Shown here piece after piece: positions 36,208 through 46,891 of a DNA stretch of 64,000 nucleotides. The position numbers and the translations under genes are program-made. Source of the DNA: Burkholderia sp. BCC0506 (GTDB lineage Bacteria > Pseudomonadota > Gammaproteobacteria > Burkholderiales > Burkholderiaceae). The stretch covers positions 62,001-126,000 of the forward strand of contig NZ_CADFEN010000009.1 of the NCBI RefSeq assembly GCF_902833145.1. Reading direction: 5' to 3'. Below the pieces are notes generated by a model. That model was not told the DNA's origin. It was given only the letters and a program-made list of their open reading frames with translations, and did no database searches. Every line of letters begins with the position of its first letter. The stretch's first letter is position 1.

Positions 36208-36522
36208 TTACTGCGTCTCGTGCTGTGCGAGCACGGCGCCGAGCTGTTCGTTCATCTGGTGCATTGTACGACGGATTTCCTCCGCCGGAAATGCTTCACC
36301 GTGCCGCACGCTCGTTTGCAGTCGCAGCAATTCCGATGCGAGCGACAGCGCCGCCATCACCGCGATGCGATCGGTGCCGCGCACCGAACTGTTCGAGCGG
36401 ATTTTCGACATTTCGGCGTCGACGCGCGCGACCGCTTCGAGCAGCGCCGCTTCGGTCTCGGCCGAACAGGCGAGCCGATAGGGCTGGCCGAGAATCGAGA
36501 CTTCGATCTGCTTGGTGCTCAT
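36208..36522 (-). CDS. zapA: Cell division protein ZapA
   Basis: 104-aa FtsZ-ring-associated protein. The N-terminal globular part (STKQIEVSILGQPYRLAC) is followed by a long coiled coil (ALLEAVARVDAEMSKIRSN... to the end). The start codon overlaps the stop of the ZapB-like gene (ATGA), so the two are translationally coupled. 6S RNA follows downstream. Confidence 0.92.
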   Translation of the reverse strand: MSTKQIEVSILGQPYRLACSAETEAALLEAVARVDAEMSKIRSNSSVRGTDRIAVMAALSLASELLRLQTSVRHGEAFPAEEIRRTMHQMNEQLGAVLAQHETQ

Positions 36523-36869
36523 GCATGTTCTCCGTGGCTGGCCGCGTCATCGCCATCCGTGCGCGCCTGCGCATCGAGCAGGTCGAGCTGGTTGTCGGCT
36601 TGCTCCGCGCTCTTCGAGCGCGGCAGCTTTTCGAGAATCGCGTTCAGTTTCACCTGCGCGTCGTCGATCTTCGCCGACAACGTGTCGCGCTCGGCCGCGA
36701 GCGCATTGCGTTCGTCGCGCAGCTGCGCGAGTTCCGCGCGGACCGTATCCGCTTCCGCGCGCAATTGCGCGACCTGCTCCTCGAGCGCGAGCCGTTCCGA
36801 GTGATAGCGCTTGTTCAGCGAAATCAGACGGCCAATATTCTGAGACAGGGTTTCGAGTTCGTTGAGCAT
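36519..36869 (-). CDS. ZapB-like coiled-coil protein
   Basis: 116-aa protein, almost wholly coiled coil for residues 1-85 (heptads such as LEEQVAQLRAEADTVRAELAQLRDERNALAAE), with a short acidic polar tail. The size, the coupling to zapA and the fold suggest a ZapB/TIGR02449-type division factor that cross-links ZapA and FtsZ rings. Coiled-coil similarity alone is weak evidence, so the name rests on context. Confidence 0.8.
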   Translation of the reverse strand: MLNELETLSQNIGRLISLNKRYHSERLALEEQVAQLRAEADTVRAELAQLRDERNALAAERDTLSAKIDDAQVKLNAILEKLPRSKSAEQADNQLDLLDAQARTDGDDAASHGEHA

Positions 36870-37037
36870 TTGCTGCGTCCTCTAAAGACCCAGCATTTTA
36901 GCGCGGAATAACGCGCAATCCGACATCTGTAACGTTTCCAGTCGTAACACCCCTGCTTCTTGCCGCGAATAGGCGTGTCCGGCGCGGGTCCGGACGCTTC
37001 CTTGACGCTCGCGCGACCGGCTCCTAAACTGGCGCCG

Positions 37038-37257
37038 CCTCGGTGCTCGCGCGCAGGACGCGCGGTTAAACGGGAAGCAGGGTGCGGGCTCCATGAGCGC
37101 GTCAACCTGCGCTGCCCCCGCAACGGTAAGCGGCCGCGTCGTGTGACGCAGGCCGGCTCGGGCGCGTTTTGCGTGCAGGTCGCACGCGGGCGCGGGCCAC
37201 TGCGCGTGATGGCGCGGGAAGGCGAGCCGGACCGCCGCCAGCCCGGATACCGGCCGA
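37038..37257 (+). ncRNA. Cobalamin (B12) riboswitch
   Basis: Leader element that senses adenosylcobalamin. Ordered landmarks: CGGTGCTCGCG (P1/P2 side, from 37041), AACGGGAAGCAGGGTGCGG, the core CTGCCCCCGCAACGGTAAG (about 37113) and the B12 box GCCAGCCCGGATACCGGCC (37237-37255). It is followed by a GGAGCCC / GGGCTCC hairpin (37263-37280) and a GC-rich hairpin reaching the btuC start, which could hide the ribosome-binding site. It is expected to repress btuC-btuD-cobT-cobS-cobC when B12 is plentiful. Confidence 0.92.
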
Positions 37258-37314
37258 GACGGGGAGCCCGCACGGGCTCCATGACGCGCGGCCTGCGGGG
37301 AAGCGGGGCGCGTA

Positions 37315-38430
37315 ATGTTTGATGGAACGTTCTTCGATGCCGACCCCAATCGTCCGCCACGCGCCCACGGCGCGCCCGGCCGGCTGCCGCAAGCCGATGC
37401 GCCGCGCGTCGTGCACGCTGCCGTGCGCGGCATGAGCGCCGCGCGCGCCACCGCGATCTGGGCCGCGCTGGCCGTCGCGGTCGCGCTGCTGTTCGTCGCG
37501 TCGCTGTCGATCGGCAGCGTGCCGATGTCGCCATGGCAGGCGCTCGCGTCGCTCGTGCCGCACGGCGGCGATACCCTGTTGGCCGACATCGTGCGGACGC
37601 TGCGTTTGCCGCGCGCGCTCGCGGGTTTCGCGTGCGGCGCGCTGCTCGCCCTGGCCGGCGCGTTGCTGCAGGTGCTGCTGCGCAATCCGCTCGCGGAGCC
37701 GTACGTGCTGGGCGTGTCCGGCGGCGCGGCCGGCTTCGCGCTCGTCGCGATGATCGCGGGCGGCGCGTGGTGGCTCGTCGATGCATCGGCGTTCGCCGGT
37801 TCGCTCGTATCGGTCGCGCTCGTGCTCGGTCTCGCGAGGCGCGAGCTGTGGCGCGGCGAATCGCGCGACGCGTCGCCGCGCCTGCTGCTCACGGGCGTCG
37901 TGATCGCGGCGGGGTGGGGCGCGCTCGTCACGCTGTTGCTGTCGCTCGCGCCCGACGCGCGGCTGCGCGGCATCATCTTCTGGCTGACGGGCGACCTGAA
38001 CGGCGCGACGGCGCCGTGGTTCGCGTGGGGCGCGTTGGTATTGAGCGCAGGCGTCGCGCTGCCGGCCGCACCGCAGCTGAACGTGCTGTTGCGCGGCGAC
38101 GCGACCGCGCAGGCGCTCGGCGTGCCGGTCGCGCGCCTGCGCGTGCGGATCTATCTCGTCGCGTCGCTGGCCGCCGCTGCCGCGGTGACGACGGCCGGCA
38201 CGATCGGTTTCGTCGGCCTCGTCGTGCCGCATGCGTTGCGGCTCGCGTTCGGCAACGATCAGCGGATGCTGCTGCCGGCCGCGATGCTCGCGGGCGGCGG
38301 CGGCGTGATGGCGGCCGACCTGCTCGCGCGCACCGCGATCGCGCCCGCGCAATTGCCGGTCGGCGTGATGACCGCGTTGGTCGGCGTGCCGGTGTTCCTG
38401 TGGATGTTGCTGAGGAGACCGATGCGATGA
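37315..38430 (+). CDS. btuC: Cobalamin ABC transporter permease BtuC
   Basis: 371-aa FecCD-type permease with about ten hydrophobic segments. LRLPRALAGFACGALLALAGALLQVLLRNPLAEPYVLGVSGG is the family core; GTIGFVGLVVPHALRLAFG is the coupling region. The ATG at 37315 sits just after the riboswitch, but homology begins near an in-frame ATG at 37432 (MSAARATAIWAAL), which would give 332 aa. The B12 assignment rests on the riboswitch and cob neighbours. Its stop overlaps the btuD start. Confidence 0.9.
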   Translation: MFDGTFFDADPNRPPRAHGAPGRLPQADAPRVVHAAVRGMSAARATAIWAALAVAVALLFVASLSIGSVPMSPWQALASLVPHGGDTLLADIVRTLRLPRALAGFACGALLALAGALLQVLLRNPLAEPYVLGVSGGAAGFALVAMIAGGAWWLVDASAFAGSLVSVALVLGLARRELWRGESRDASPRLLLTGVVIAAGWGALVTLLLSLAPDARLRGIIFWLTGDLNGATAPWFAWGALVLSAGVALPAAPQLNVLLRGDATAQALGVPVARLRVRIYLVASLAAAAAVTTAGTIGFVGLVVPHALRLAFGNDQRMLLPAAMLAGGGGVMAADLLARTAIAPAQLPVGVMTALVGVPVFLWMLLRRPMR

Positions 38431-39242
38431 CGCGCGCCATATCGCACGCCGCTGCCGGCGACATGCACTGCATGGCCGCCGACCTGACGCTGAAGGCCGG
38501 CGCGCGCACGCTGCTCGACCGCTTCACGCAGGCGTTTCGCCCCGGCGAAATCTGGTGCGTCGCCGGGCCGAACGGCGCGGGCAAGACGACGCTGCTCGCC
38601 ACGCTCGCGGGATTGCAGCCGCCCGCCGGCGGACACGTCGAGATCGACGGCCGGCCGCTTGCCGCATGGCGGCCCGGACAACTCGCGCAGCGTCGCGCGC
38701 TGATGCCGCAGCAATTGCACGACGCATTCAGCGCGACCGTGTTCGACACGGTGCTGCTCAACCGCTTTCCCTATCTCGGCGGCTGGGGCTGGGAGCGCGA
38801 CGACGATCGCACGGCCGCGCGCGCGGCGCTCGCGACGTTCGACCTGACCGCGCTCGCGGCGCGCGACGTGATGTCGCTGTCGGGCGGCGAACGGCAGCGG
38901 GTCGCGCTGGCCGCGACGCTGTGCCAGGATGCGCCGCTGATGCTGCTCGACGAACCGCTCGCGCATCTCGACCTGCATCACCAGATCGACTGCCTGAGCG
39001 CGCTGACCGCCTGGCTCGCGGCAGGCCCGCGCACGGTGATGTTTTCGTGTCACGACCTGAACCTCGCGCGGCGTTTCGCGACGCACGCGTTGTTGCTCGA
39101 CGGCCGCGGCCATGCGTGGGCCGGCCCCGTGCACGACGTGCTGACGCCCGAGCGCGCGAGCGACGCGTTCGGCTATCCGCTCGTGCTGATCCGCGAGAAC
39201 GGCCGCGATGCGCTCCTGCCGGCATGGCCCGCGCGACCATGA
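38427..39242 (+). CDS. btuD: Cobalamin ABC transporter ATP-binding protein BtuD
   Basis: 271-aa ATPase for BtuC. Walker A GPNGAGKTT, signature LSGGERQRVALAATL, Walker B LMLLDEPLAHLDL and the switch His in FSCHDLN are all present. ATG overlaps the btuC stop by 4 bases. Confidence 0.93.
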   Translation: MTRAISHAAAGDMHCMAADLTLKAGARTLLDRFTQAFRPGEIWCVAGPNGAGKTTLLATLAGLQPPAGGHVEIDGRPLAAWRPGQLAQRRALMPQQLHDAFSATVFDTVLLNRFPYLGGWGWERDDDRTAARAALATFDLTALAARDVMSLSGGERQRVALAATLCQDAPLMLLDEPLAHLDLHHQIDCLSALTAWLAAGPRTVMFSCHDLNLARRFATHALLLDGRGHAWAGPVHDVLTPERASDAFGYPLVLIRENGRDALLPAWPARP

Positions 39243-39303
39243 CCTTTCCTGTTCCGACTTTTCCGATGCGCGGCGCTTGCCGCGCCCACGACACGGCTCC
39301 TCG

Positions 39304-40359
39304 ATGACGACTCCGACCCAATTCCCGCCCGCGATCGCGCCGCTCGACGACGCGCTGCGCACGCGCCTGCAGCATGTGATCGACCACAAGACCAAGCCGC
39401 CCGGCAGCCTCGGCCAGCTCGAGGCGCTCGCGCTGCAGATCGGCCTGATCCAGCGCACCGAGCGACCGGTCATGCAGCGTCCCGTGACGATCGTGTTCGC
39501 GGGCGACCACGGGATCGCGGCCGAGGGCGTCAGTCCTTATCCGCAGGCGGTGACCGCGCAGATGGTCGCGAACTTCCTGGCCGGCGGCGCGGCGATCAAT
39601 GCGTTTTCGGGCGTCGCGCAGAGCACGCTCGAGATCGTCGATGCGGGCGTCGCGTCGCCGCTGCCGCTGTCGGACCGGCTGGTATCGCTGCCGGTCGCGC
39701 GCGGCACGCGCAACTTCGCGGTGGAGCCGGCGATGACGCACGAAGCGGCTATGAAGGCGCTGGCCGCCGGTGCGGCGCGCGTCCGCCTGCACGCGTCGCT
39801 CGGCACGAACGTGATCGGCTTCGGCGAGATGGGGATCGCGAACACGTCGTCGGCCGCCTGCCTGATGAGCCGCCTGCTCGACGTGCCGATCGACGCATGC
39901 GTGGGCCGCGGCACGGGGCTCGACGATCAGGGCCTCGCGCACAAGCGCGCGGTGCTCGGCCGCGCGCTCGTCAAGCATTCGCACGCGGTCGCGCCGCTCG
40001 ACGTGCTCGCGACGTTCGGCGGCTTCGAGATCGCGATGATGACGGGCGCGTACCTCGCGGCCGCGAGCGAGCGGATGACGATCCTCGTCGACGGCTTCAT
40101 CGCGAGCGCCGCGCTGCTCGTCGCCGAGCGCATCGCGCCCGGCGTGCGCGACTACTGCGTGTTCTCGCACACGTCGCACGAGGCCGGGCACCGGCGCATG
40201 CTCGAGCATTTCGGCGCGAAGCCGCTGCTCGCGCTCGACCTGCGGCTCGGCGAGGGTACGGGCGCGGCGCTCGCGCTGCCGCTGGTGCGCGCGGCGGCCG
40301 CGTTCCTCCGCGAGATGGCGAGCTTCGAATCGGCCGGCGTCGACAATCGTGACGCCTGA
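39304..40359 (+). CDS. cobT: Nicotinate-nucleotide-dimethylbenzimidazole phosphoribosyltransferase CobT
   Basis: 351-aa enzyme that activates the lower-ligand base as alpha-ribazole phosphate. Landmarks: DHKTKPPGSLGQLEALALQIG, FAGDHGIAAEGVSPYPQAVT and the C-terminal LDLRLGEGTGAALALPL with the catalytic Glu. The start MTTPTQFPPAI at 39304 is where similarity begins. It overlaps cobS by 11 bases. Confidence 0.95.
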   Translation: MTTPTQFPPAIAPLDDALRTRLQHVIDHKTKPPGSLGQLEALALQIGLIQRTERPVMQRPVTIVFAGDHGIAAEGVSPYPQAVTAQMVANFLAGGAAINAFSGVAQSTLEIVDAGVASPLPLSDRLVSLPVARGTRNFAVEPAMTHEAAMKALAAGAARVRLHASLGTNVIGFGEMGIANTSSAACLMSRLLDVPIDACVGRGTGLDDQGLAHKRAVLGRALVKHSHAVAPLDVLATFGGFEIAMMTGAYLAAASERMTILVDGFIASAALLVAERIAPGVRDYCVFSHTSHEAGHRRMLEHFGAKPLLALDLRLGEGTGAALALPLVRAAAAFLREMASFESAGVDNRDA

Positions 40360-41125
40360 GCGCGCGCGCGGCATGCGGGCCGAACTGCGCTACTTCTTCG
40401 TCGCGCTCGGTTATTTCACGCGCGTGCCGGTGCCGAGTTCGATCGGCCATGCGGCCGGCGATCTCGATCAGGCCGCGCGCTATTTCCCGCTGGTCGGCGC
40501 GTGCGTGGGCGCATGGGGCGCGCTCGTCTATCTCGTCGCATTGCGCGCGCTGCCCGCATCGATCGCGGTCGGGCTGTCGATGGCCGCGACGCTGCTCGCG
40601 ACCGGCGCCTTCCACGAAGACGGCCTCGCCGACAGTTGCGATGCGTTCGGCGGCGGCTACACGCGCGACGACGTGCTGCGCATCATGCACGATTCGCGGA
40701 TCGGCACGTTCGGCGCGGTCGCGCTCGTGATCGCGCTCGGGCTGAAATGGCAGGCGCTGGCGTCGATGCTGCCGCTGCGCGCCGCATGGACGATGATCGC
40801 CGCGCATGCGGCGAGCCGCGCGACGGCCGTGAGCCTGCTGATGTCGCTCGACTACGTGCGGCCCGAAGGCAAGGCGAAGCCGGTTGCGCAGCGCATGGGC
40901 GCACGCGCGGCATGCGTCGCGGCGGCGTTCGGATTGCCGTGGCTGTTCTGGCCGGACTGGCGCATGGGTGTCGCCGCGTGCGTGGCGCTCGTGCTCGTGC
41001 GCGCGTGGGCGGCCCGCTATTTCGTGAAGCGGATCGGCGGTTATACGGGCGACTGTCTCGGTTTCGCGCAGCAACTGGGCGAACTGGCGATCTATCTCGT
41101 GGTGCTCGGATGGACGTCGTCCTGA
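40349..41125 (+). CDS. cobS: Adenosylcobinamide-GDP ribazoletransferase (cobalamin synthase) CobS
   Basis: 258-aa multi-pass membrane enzyme joining adenosylcobinamide-GDP and alpha-ribazole (phosphate). It shows GYFTRVPVP, the metal-binding FHEDGLADSCDAFGGG and GTFGAVALV. The start GTG at 40349 lies inside the cobT end; an ATG at 40373 is an alternative. Its end overlaps cobC by 16 bases. Confidence 0.94.
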   Translation: MTPERARGMRAELRYFFVALGYFTRVPVPSSIGHAAGDLDQAARYFPLVGACVGAWGALVYLVALRALPASIAVGLSMAATLLATGAFHEDGLADSCDAFGGGYTRDDVLRIMHDSRIGTFGAVALVIALGLKWQALASMLPLRAAWTMIAAHAASRATAVSLLMSLDYVRPEGKAKPVAQRMGARAACVAAAFGLPWLFWPDWRMGVAACVALVLVRAWAARYFVKRIGGYTGDCLGFAQQLGELAIYLVVLGWTSS

Positions 41126-41694
41126 TCCGCCATCCGGCCGTCGGCATCGAGCCGGGTATCTGCTACGGGCGCAGCGACGTGCCGCTCGCCGAAGCGGCCG
41201 ATCGCGGCGCGCAGGCGGTGCGTGCGCATCTGTCGGCACTCGGCGCGCCGTTGCCCGAACAGGTCTGGACGAGCCCGCTGACGCGCTGCGCGTCGGTGGC
41301 CGAGCGGCTTGCGCGGACATTCGACGCGCCGCTGCGGTGCGATGCCGACTGGCAGGAAATGGATTTCGGCGCGTGGGAAATGCAGCGCTGGGACGATATC
41401 GACTGCGCGGCACTCGACGCGTGGGCGGCCGATTTGATGCACGCCTGCGCGCACGGCGGAGAAAGCGTCGCACGGTTCGTCGCGCGGGTGGCGCGGCAGG
41501 CGGACGCGCTTGCCGGGTTCGACGGGTCGCAATGGGTCGTCACGCATGCGGGCGTGATCCGCGCATTCGCGTCGCATGTATTGCGCGTGCCGCTCGACAC
41601 GCTGCTGTCGCGGGCGGTGCCGACGGGCGGGGCCGTGTGGCTGCACACGAACGACGACGCGCAAGCATGGGAAGTCGTGCACTGGGACGAATAG
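41110..41694 (+). CDS. cobC: Alpha-ribazole phosphatase CobC (histidine phosphatase)
   Basis: 194-aa phosphoglycerate-mutase-like phosphatase that removes the 5' phosphate from alpha-ribazole or cobalamin phosphate. The N-terminal catalytic His is in VVLIRHPAVG (RHP rather than the common RHG), followed by CYGRSDVPL, TSPLTRC and VVTHAGVIRAF with the second His. It is the last gene of the riboswitch-led run. Confidence 0.9.
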   Translation: MDVVLIRHPAVGIEPGICYGRSDVPLAEAADRGAQAVRAHLSALGAPLPEQVWTSPLTRCASVAERLARTFDAPLRCDADWQEMDFGAWEMQRWDDIDCAALDAWAADLMHACAHGGESVARFVARVARQADALAGFDGSQWVVTHAGVIRAFASHVLRVPLDTLLSRAVPTGGAVWLHTNDDAQAWEVVHWDE

Positions 41695-41800
41695 GCGCAC
41701 CCGAGTCTGCAGTTGAGCGACGCTGCGTACGATCGATCTGTCTCGGGAGCCGAACGCATCGGGCACCGGTGCGCGGGATGAACGCGCCAATCGCCGGCAA

Positions 41801-42730
41801 TCAGCGCGCCGGCCGCCGCGCACGTGCGGCATCCAGATCCTCGCACAGCGCGGCCGCGCCCTGCGCGATCCGCGGCGATGGCCGCGTCAGCAGATCGCCG
41901 TCGATCGCGAACAGGTTGTTGCGCGCCACGGCCGTCAGCGCGGGCCACGCGCGCCAGCGCGCGAGGCTCGGCAGCGGGTCGTTCGAACGGGTCGCGCCCG
42001 CGCTCGTCGTCACGATCGCTTCCGGATTCGCCGCGAGCACGGCCTCGTCGGTCACGGTCGGCACAAGCGGCTTGAGCGACGCGAACACGTTGCGGCCGCC
42101 GCAGAGTTCGAACACTTCGTTGATCAGATGGGTGCCGTTGAGCGTGGTCAGCGGGCGGTCCCACACCTGGAAGAACGTCGTGACGGGCGGGCGTGCCGCG
42201 TAGCGTGCGCGCAGGGCCGCGATGTCGCGCGTGAAGGCGGTCGCGGCGGCATCGGCGGCCGGCTGCGTGCCGAGCAGCGCGCCGAGCCGGCGCAGCGACG
42301 ACGATACGTCGTCGAGATGCTTCGGTTCGCTGAAGAACAGCGGGATGTGCAGCGCGCGCAACGCGTCGGTCTGCCGCTCGGCGTTGCCGTGCCGCCAGAC
42401 GACGATCAGGTCGGGCTTCAGCGCGGCGATGCGCTCGAGATCGAGCGCCTTGTTGTCGCCGACGCGCGGCACTGCTTGCGCGGCAGGCGGATAGTCGCTG
42501 TACGTGACGGTGCCGACGAGCTTCGCGCCGCCGCCGGCCGCGTAGACGAGCTCGGTCGCGTGCGGCGCGAGGCTGATCACGCGCTGCGCGGGCGCGGACA
42601 GCGTGACCGTATTGCCGGCGTCGTCGCGGGTCGTGACATCGGCGTGGACGAGCGGCGCGTGAGCGAGCGCGGCCAACAGCGCGGCCGGCAGCGCGGCCGG
42701 CGTGAGCCGGCGCAACGGGCGTGGATTCAT
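41801..42730 (-). CDS. btuF: Cobalamin ABC transporter substrate-binding protein BtuF
   Basis: 309-aa periplasmic binding protein of the helical-backbone type. The signal peptide ends ...APLVHA; RVISLAPHATELVYAAGGGAKLVGT and LERIAALKPDLIVVW are typical of BtuF/FhuD-like proteins. The start overlaps the cobD stop by 4 bases. It completes BtuCDF although it lies on the opposite strand from btuCD and lacks its own riboswitch. Confidence 0.9.
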   Translation of the reverse strand: MNPRPLRRLTPAALPAALLAALAHAPLVHADVTTRDDAGNTVTLSAPAQRVISLAPHATELVYAAGGGAKLVGTVTYSDYPPAAQAVPRVGDNKALDLERIAALKPDLIVVWRHGNAERQTDALRALHIPLFFSEPKHLDDVSSSLRRLGALLGTQPAADAAATAFTRDIAALRARYAARPPVTTFFQVWDRPLTTLNGTHLINEVFELCGGRNVFASLKPLVPTVTDEAVLAANPEAIVTTSAGATRSNDPLPSLARWRAWPALTAVARNNLFAIDGDLLTRPSPRIAQGAAALCEDLDAARARRPAR

Positions 42731-43746
42731 GCGGAGCCCCGCTGCAGCAGCGGCACGCACTGCGCGAGCGCGTCGCCGAGGCGCTGCCATTCGGCTTCGC
42801 TGCCCGGCAGGCCGATGCGCACGCTCGACGGGCTCGGGAAGTGCCGCGTCCAGATCCCGCGTGCGGCGAGCGCCGCATGCAGCGCCGCGGCGCGCGGGTC
42901 GTCGGTCCAGCTGAAGAGCGGCGTCGCGCGAACCGCGAAGCCGTGCGCGCGCAGCAGCGCGGCCAGTCGCTCGCCGTCGGCCGCGAGCCGCTCGCGGGTG
43001 GCCGCTTGCCACGCGCGATCGGCGAACGCCGCGGCGACCGCGTGGCGCGCGGGGCCGCCGACCGTCCACGCGCCGAGGCTGTCGCGCAACGCGACGATGG
43101 TGTCGGGGCACGCCAGCACGAAGCCCGCGCGGATCCCGGCGAGCCCGAAGAACTTGCCGACCGAGCGCAGGACGACGAGCCCCGCACGATCGACCTGCGG
43201 CGCGAGCGAGGGCGCGGCGCCCGTATCGGCGAACGCTTCGTCGACGATCAGCGTGCCGCCGCGTGCCGCCAGTTGCGCATGCCAGCCGAGCAGGCGCTCG
43301 ATCGGCACGAACTCGGCGGTCGGATTGTTCGGATTCCCGACGATGACGTGGCGTAGCGTCGCGGGCAGCGTATCCGCGTGGATGTCGAGCGCGACGACGC
43401 GATGGCCGTGACGCGCGAACGCGGGCGCGTATTCGCCGTACGCGAGCGCCGCGACGCCGGCGACGCCCGCCGGCAGCAACGCCGGCAACGCGCGGATCGC
43501 CGCCTGGCTGCCGGCGACCGGCAGCACGTGCGCGGGGGCGGGCGCGTGATAGTACTGCGCGGCGCAGGCCGCGAGGCCGTCGCCGTCGTCGGGCAAGCGG
43601 CGCCATGCGTCGGCCGGTACGGGCGGCACGGGGTAGCCGACCGGATTGATGCCGGTCGACAGGTCGAGCCACGCGCCGTACGGAATGCCGTGGCGGCGGG
43701 CGGCCTCATGCAGGTTGCCGCCGTGCGCGATGGATGAATCAGACAT
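42727..43746 (-). CDS. cobD: Threonine-phosphate decarboxylase (CobD; CobC in Pseudomonas naming)
   Basis: 339-aa PLP enzyme of the class-I aminotransferase fold that makes (R)-1-amino-2-propanol phosphate, the nucleotide-loop linker. HGGNLHEAARRHGIPYGAWLDLSTGINPVGY is the signature N-terminus, NPNNPTAEFV binds the cofactor/substrate, and the Schiff-base Lys is in LRSVGKFFGLAGIRAGF. Coupled by overlap to cbiB upstream and btuF downstream. Confidence 0.93.
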   Translation of the reverse strand: MSDSSIAHGGNLHEAARRHGIPYGAWLDLSTGINPVGYPVPPVPADAWRRLPDDGDGLAACAAQYYHAPAPAHVLPVAGSQAAIRALPALLPAGVAGVAALAYGEYAPAFARHGHRVVALDIHADTLPATLRHVIVGNPNNPTAEFVPIERLLGWHAQLAARGGTLIVDEAFADTGAAPSLAPQVDRAGLVVLRSVGKFFGLAGIRAGFVLACPDTIVALRDSLGAWTVGGPARHAVAAAFADRAWQAATRERLAADGERLAALLRAHGFAVRATPLFSWTDDPRAAALHAALAARGIWTRHFPSPSSVRIGLPGSEAEWQRLGDALAQCVPLLQRGSA

Positions 43747-44683
43747 GATGGGTGGCCATGACGAGTGCGCCGCTCGCGACCAGCAGCGCGAGCCACAGCG
43801 CGAGCGTGCGCGTGACGAGCGACAGCGCGGCGACGATGTGAACGGCGGTGGGCGTGACGCCGGTGCCCAGCGCCGGCCGATCCTCGATCTCGCCGTGATA
43901 GACGGCCGGGCCGCCGAGCTGCACGTTCAGGCTGCCGGCGCCGGCAGCCATCACGGGGCCCGCGTTGGGGCTGTCCCACTGGCGCGCCTGCGTGCGCCAG
44001 CAGCGCCACGCGGCGGCCGTGTCGCCGAGCAGCGCGTAGCTCGCGGCGGTGAGGCGCGCGGGAATCCAGTTCAGCGCGTCGTCGAGGCGCGCGGCGGCCC
44101 AGCCGAAGGTCAGGAAGCGCGGCGTGCGGTAGCCCCACATCGCGTCGAGCGTGTTCGCGAGCCGGAACAGCAACGCGCCCGGGCCGCCCGCCGCGACGAA
44201 CCAGAAGAGCGCGCCGAAGATCGCGTCGTTGCCGTTTTCGAGCGCCGATTCGACGGCCGCGCGCGACAGCGCGCCTTCGTCCGCGCCGCTCGTGTCGCGC
44301 GACACGATGCGCGCGGTCAGCGTGCGCGCCGCGTCGAGGTCGCGCCGCAGCAGCGCGGCGGCGATCGGCGCGACGTGGTCGGCGAGGCTCTTCGCGCCGA
44401 GCGCGAACCACAGCAACGCGACGTGCAGCGCGGCCGCGAACGGCCACGGCAGCACGGCGACGAGCCATGCCGCGACGGCCACCGGCGGCACGACCGCCGC
44501 GAGCCAAGCGGCGACGCCGGCCACGCGGCCGCGCCGGCCCGTGTTCAGCGCGGCCTCGATGCGCGCGGCGACACGGCCGAACGCGACGAGCGGATGCCAG
44601 CCGGCCGGCTCGCCGATGGCGCGGTCGACGAGCGCGGCCGCGACCGCGAGCATCGCGACGACCGGCAGCGACAGCATCAGCAT
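43739..44683 (-). CDS. cbiB: Adenosylcobinamide-phosphate synthase CbiB (CobD in Pseudomonas naming)
   Basis: 314-aa membrane protein that attaches aminopropanol (phosphate) to adenosylcobyric acid. Motifs: DRAIGEPAGWHPLVAFGR, SRDTSGADEGALSRAAVESALENGNDAIFGALFW and RLANTLDAMWGYR. It overlaps cobU upstream by 7 bases and cobD downstream by 8. Confidence 0.94.
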   Translation of the reverse strand: MLMLSLPVVAMLAVAAALVDRAIGEPAGWHPLVAFGRVAARIEAALNTGRRGRVAGVAAWLAAVVPPVAVAAWLVAVLPWPFAAALHVALLWFALGAKSLADHVAPIAAALLRRDLDAARTLTARIVSRDTSGADEGALSRAAVESALENGNDAIFGALFWFVAAGGPGALLFRLANTLDAMWGYRTPRFLTFGWAAARLDDALNWIPARLTAASYALLGDTAAAWRCWRTQARQWDSPNAGPVMAAGAGSLNVQLGGPAVYHGEIEDRPALGTGVTPTAVHIVAALSLVTRTLALWLALLVASGALVMATHHV

Positions 44684-45231
44684 GACGGCGCCTTAGCCTT
44701 GAGCTCGAGCGGCAGCCCGGCCACCAGCAGCGTGACGCGCGTCGCGAGCGCGGCGATGCGCTGGTTCAGGCGCCCGAGCTCGTCGACGTAGCGCCGCGTG
44801 ACCGACCCGAGCGGCACGACGCCGAGCCCGATCTCGTTGCTGACGACGATCACCTTCGCGCGTGCGCCGCGCAACGCGTGTTCGAGCCCCTCGACCTGCG
44901 CCGCGTACTGCGCATCGTCGAGCGGTTCGCCATCGGCGGGGCACAGCAGGTTCGTGAGCCATAGCGTCAGGCAGTCGACGAGCAGGCATGCGTGCGGATC
45001 GTCGAGCCGCGCGAGCGTGCCCGCGAGATCGACGGGTGCGTCGGCGAACCCCCAATCGGCCGGCCGGCGCGCGCGGTGATGCGCGATGCGCTGCGCGAAT
45101 TCGGCATCGGCGGCGGTCGCGGTCGCGATGTAGGTGACGGGGCGGCCGCTGTCGGCAGCGAGCCGCTCGGCATGCGCGCTCTTGCCCGAGCGCGCGCCGC
45201 CGAGGACGAAGGTGAGGTCGTGCGGAATCAT
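44677..45231 (-). CDS. cobU: Adenosylcobinamide kinase / guanylyltransferase CobU (CobP)
   Basis: 184-aa bifunctional enzyme converting adenosylcobinamide (phosphate) to the GDP form. P-loop FVLGGARSGKSAHAE, YIATATAADAEFAQRIAHHRARRP with the guanylylated His, DCLTLWLTNLL and VSNEIGLGVVP are all present. The start MIPHDLTF at 45231 is chosen by homology. It heads the minus-strand run and is divergent from cobQ, 75 bases away. Confidence 0.95.
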   Translation of the reverse strand: MIPHDLTFVLGGARSGKSAHAERLAADSGRPVTYIATATAADAEFAQRIAHHRARRPADWGFADAPVDLAGTLARLDDPHACLLVDCLTLWLTNLLCPADGEPLDDAQYAAQVEGLEHALRGARAKVIVVSNEIGLGVVPLGSVTRRYVDELGRLNQRIAALATRVTLLVAGLPLELKAKAPSC

Positions 45232-45306
45232 CGCGTGATTGTAACGGCGCGGGCGACCTGCCGCGGGCGATAATGCCGCCTTTGCTTCGCGACGACCTTT
45301 GACACG

Positions 45307-46809
<1,503 letters not shown>

Positions 46810-46891
46810 GACCGCGCCGGTCCGTCCTCGCTTTTGCCGTCCGATCGCGTACAACAGAGGAGGGCGGAGGTCTGCCCGAAGGAGGGCGACG

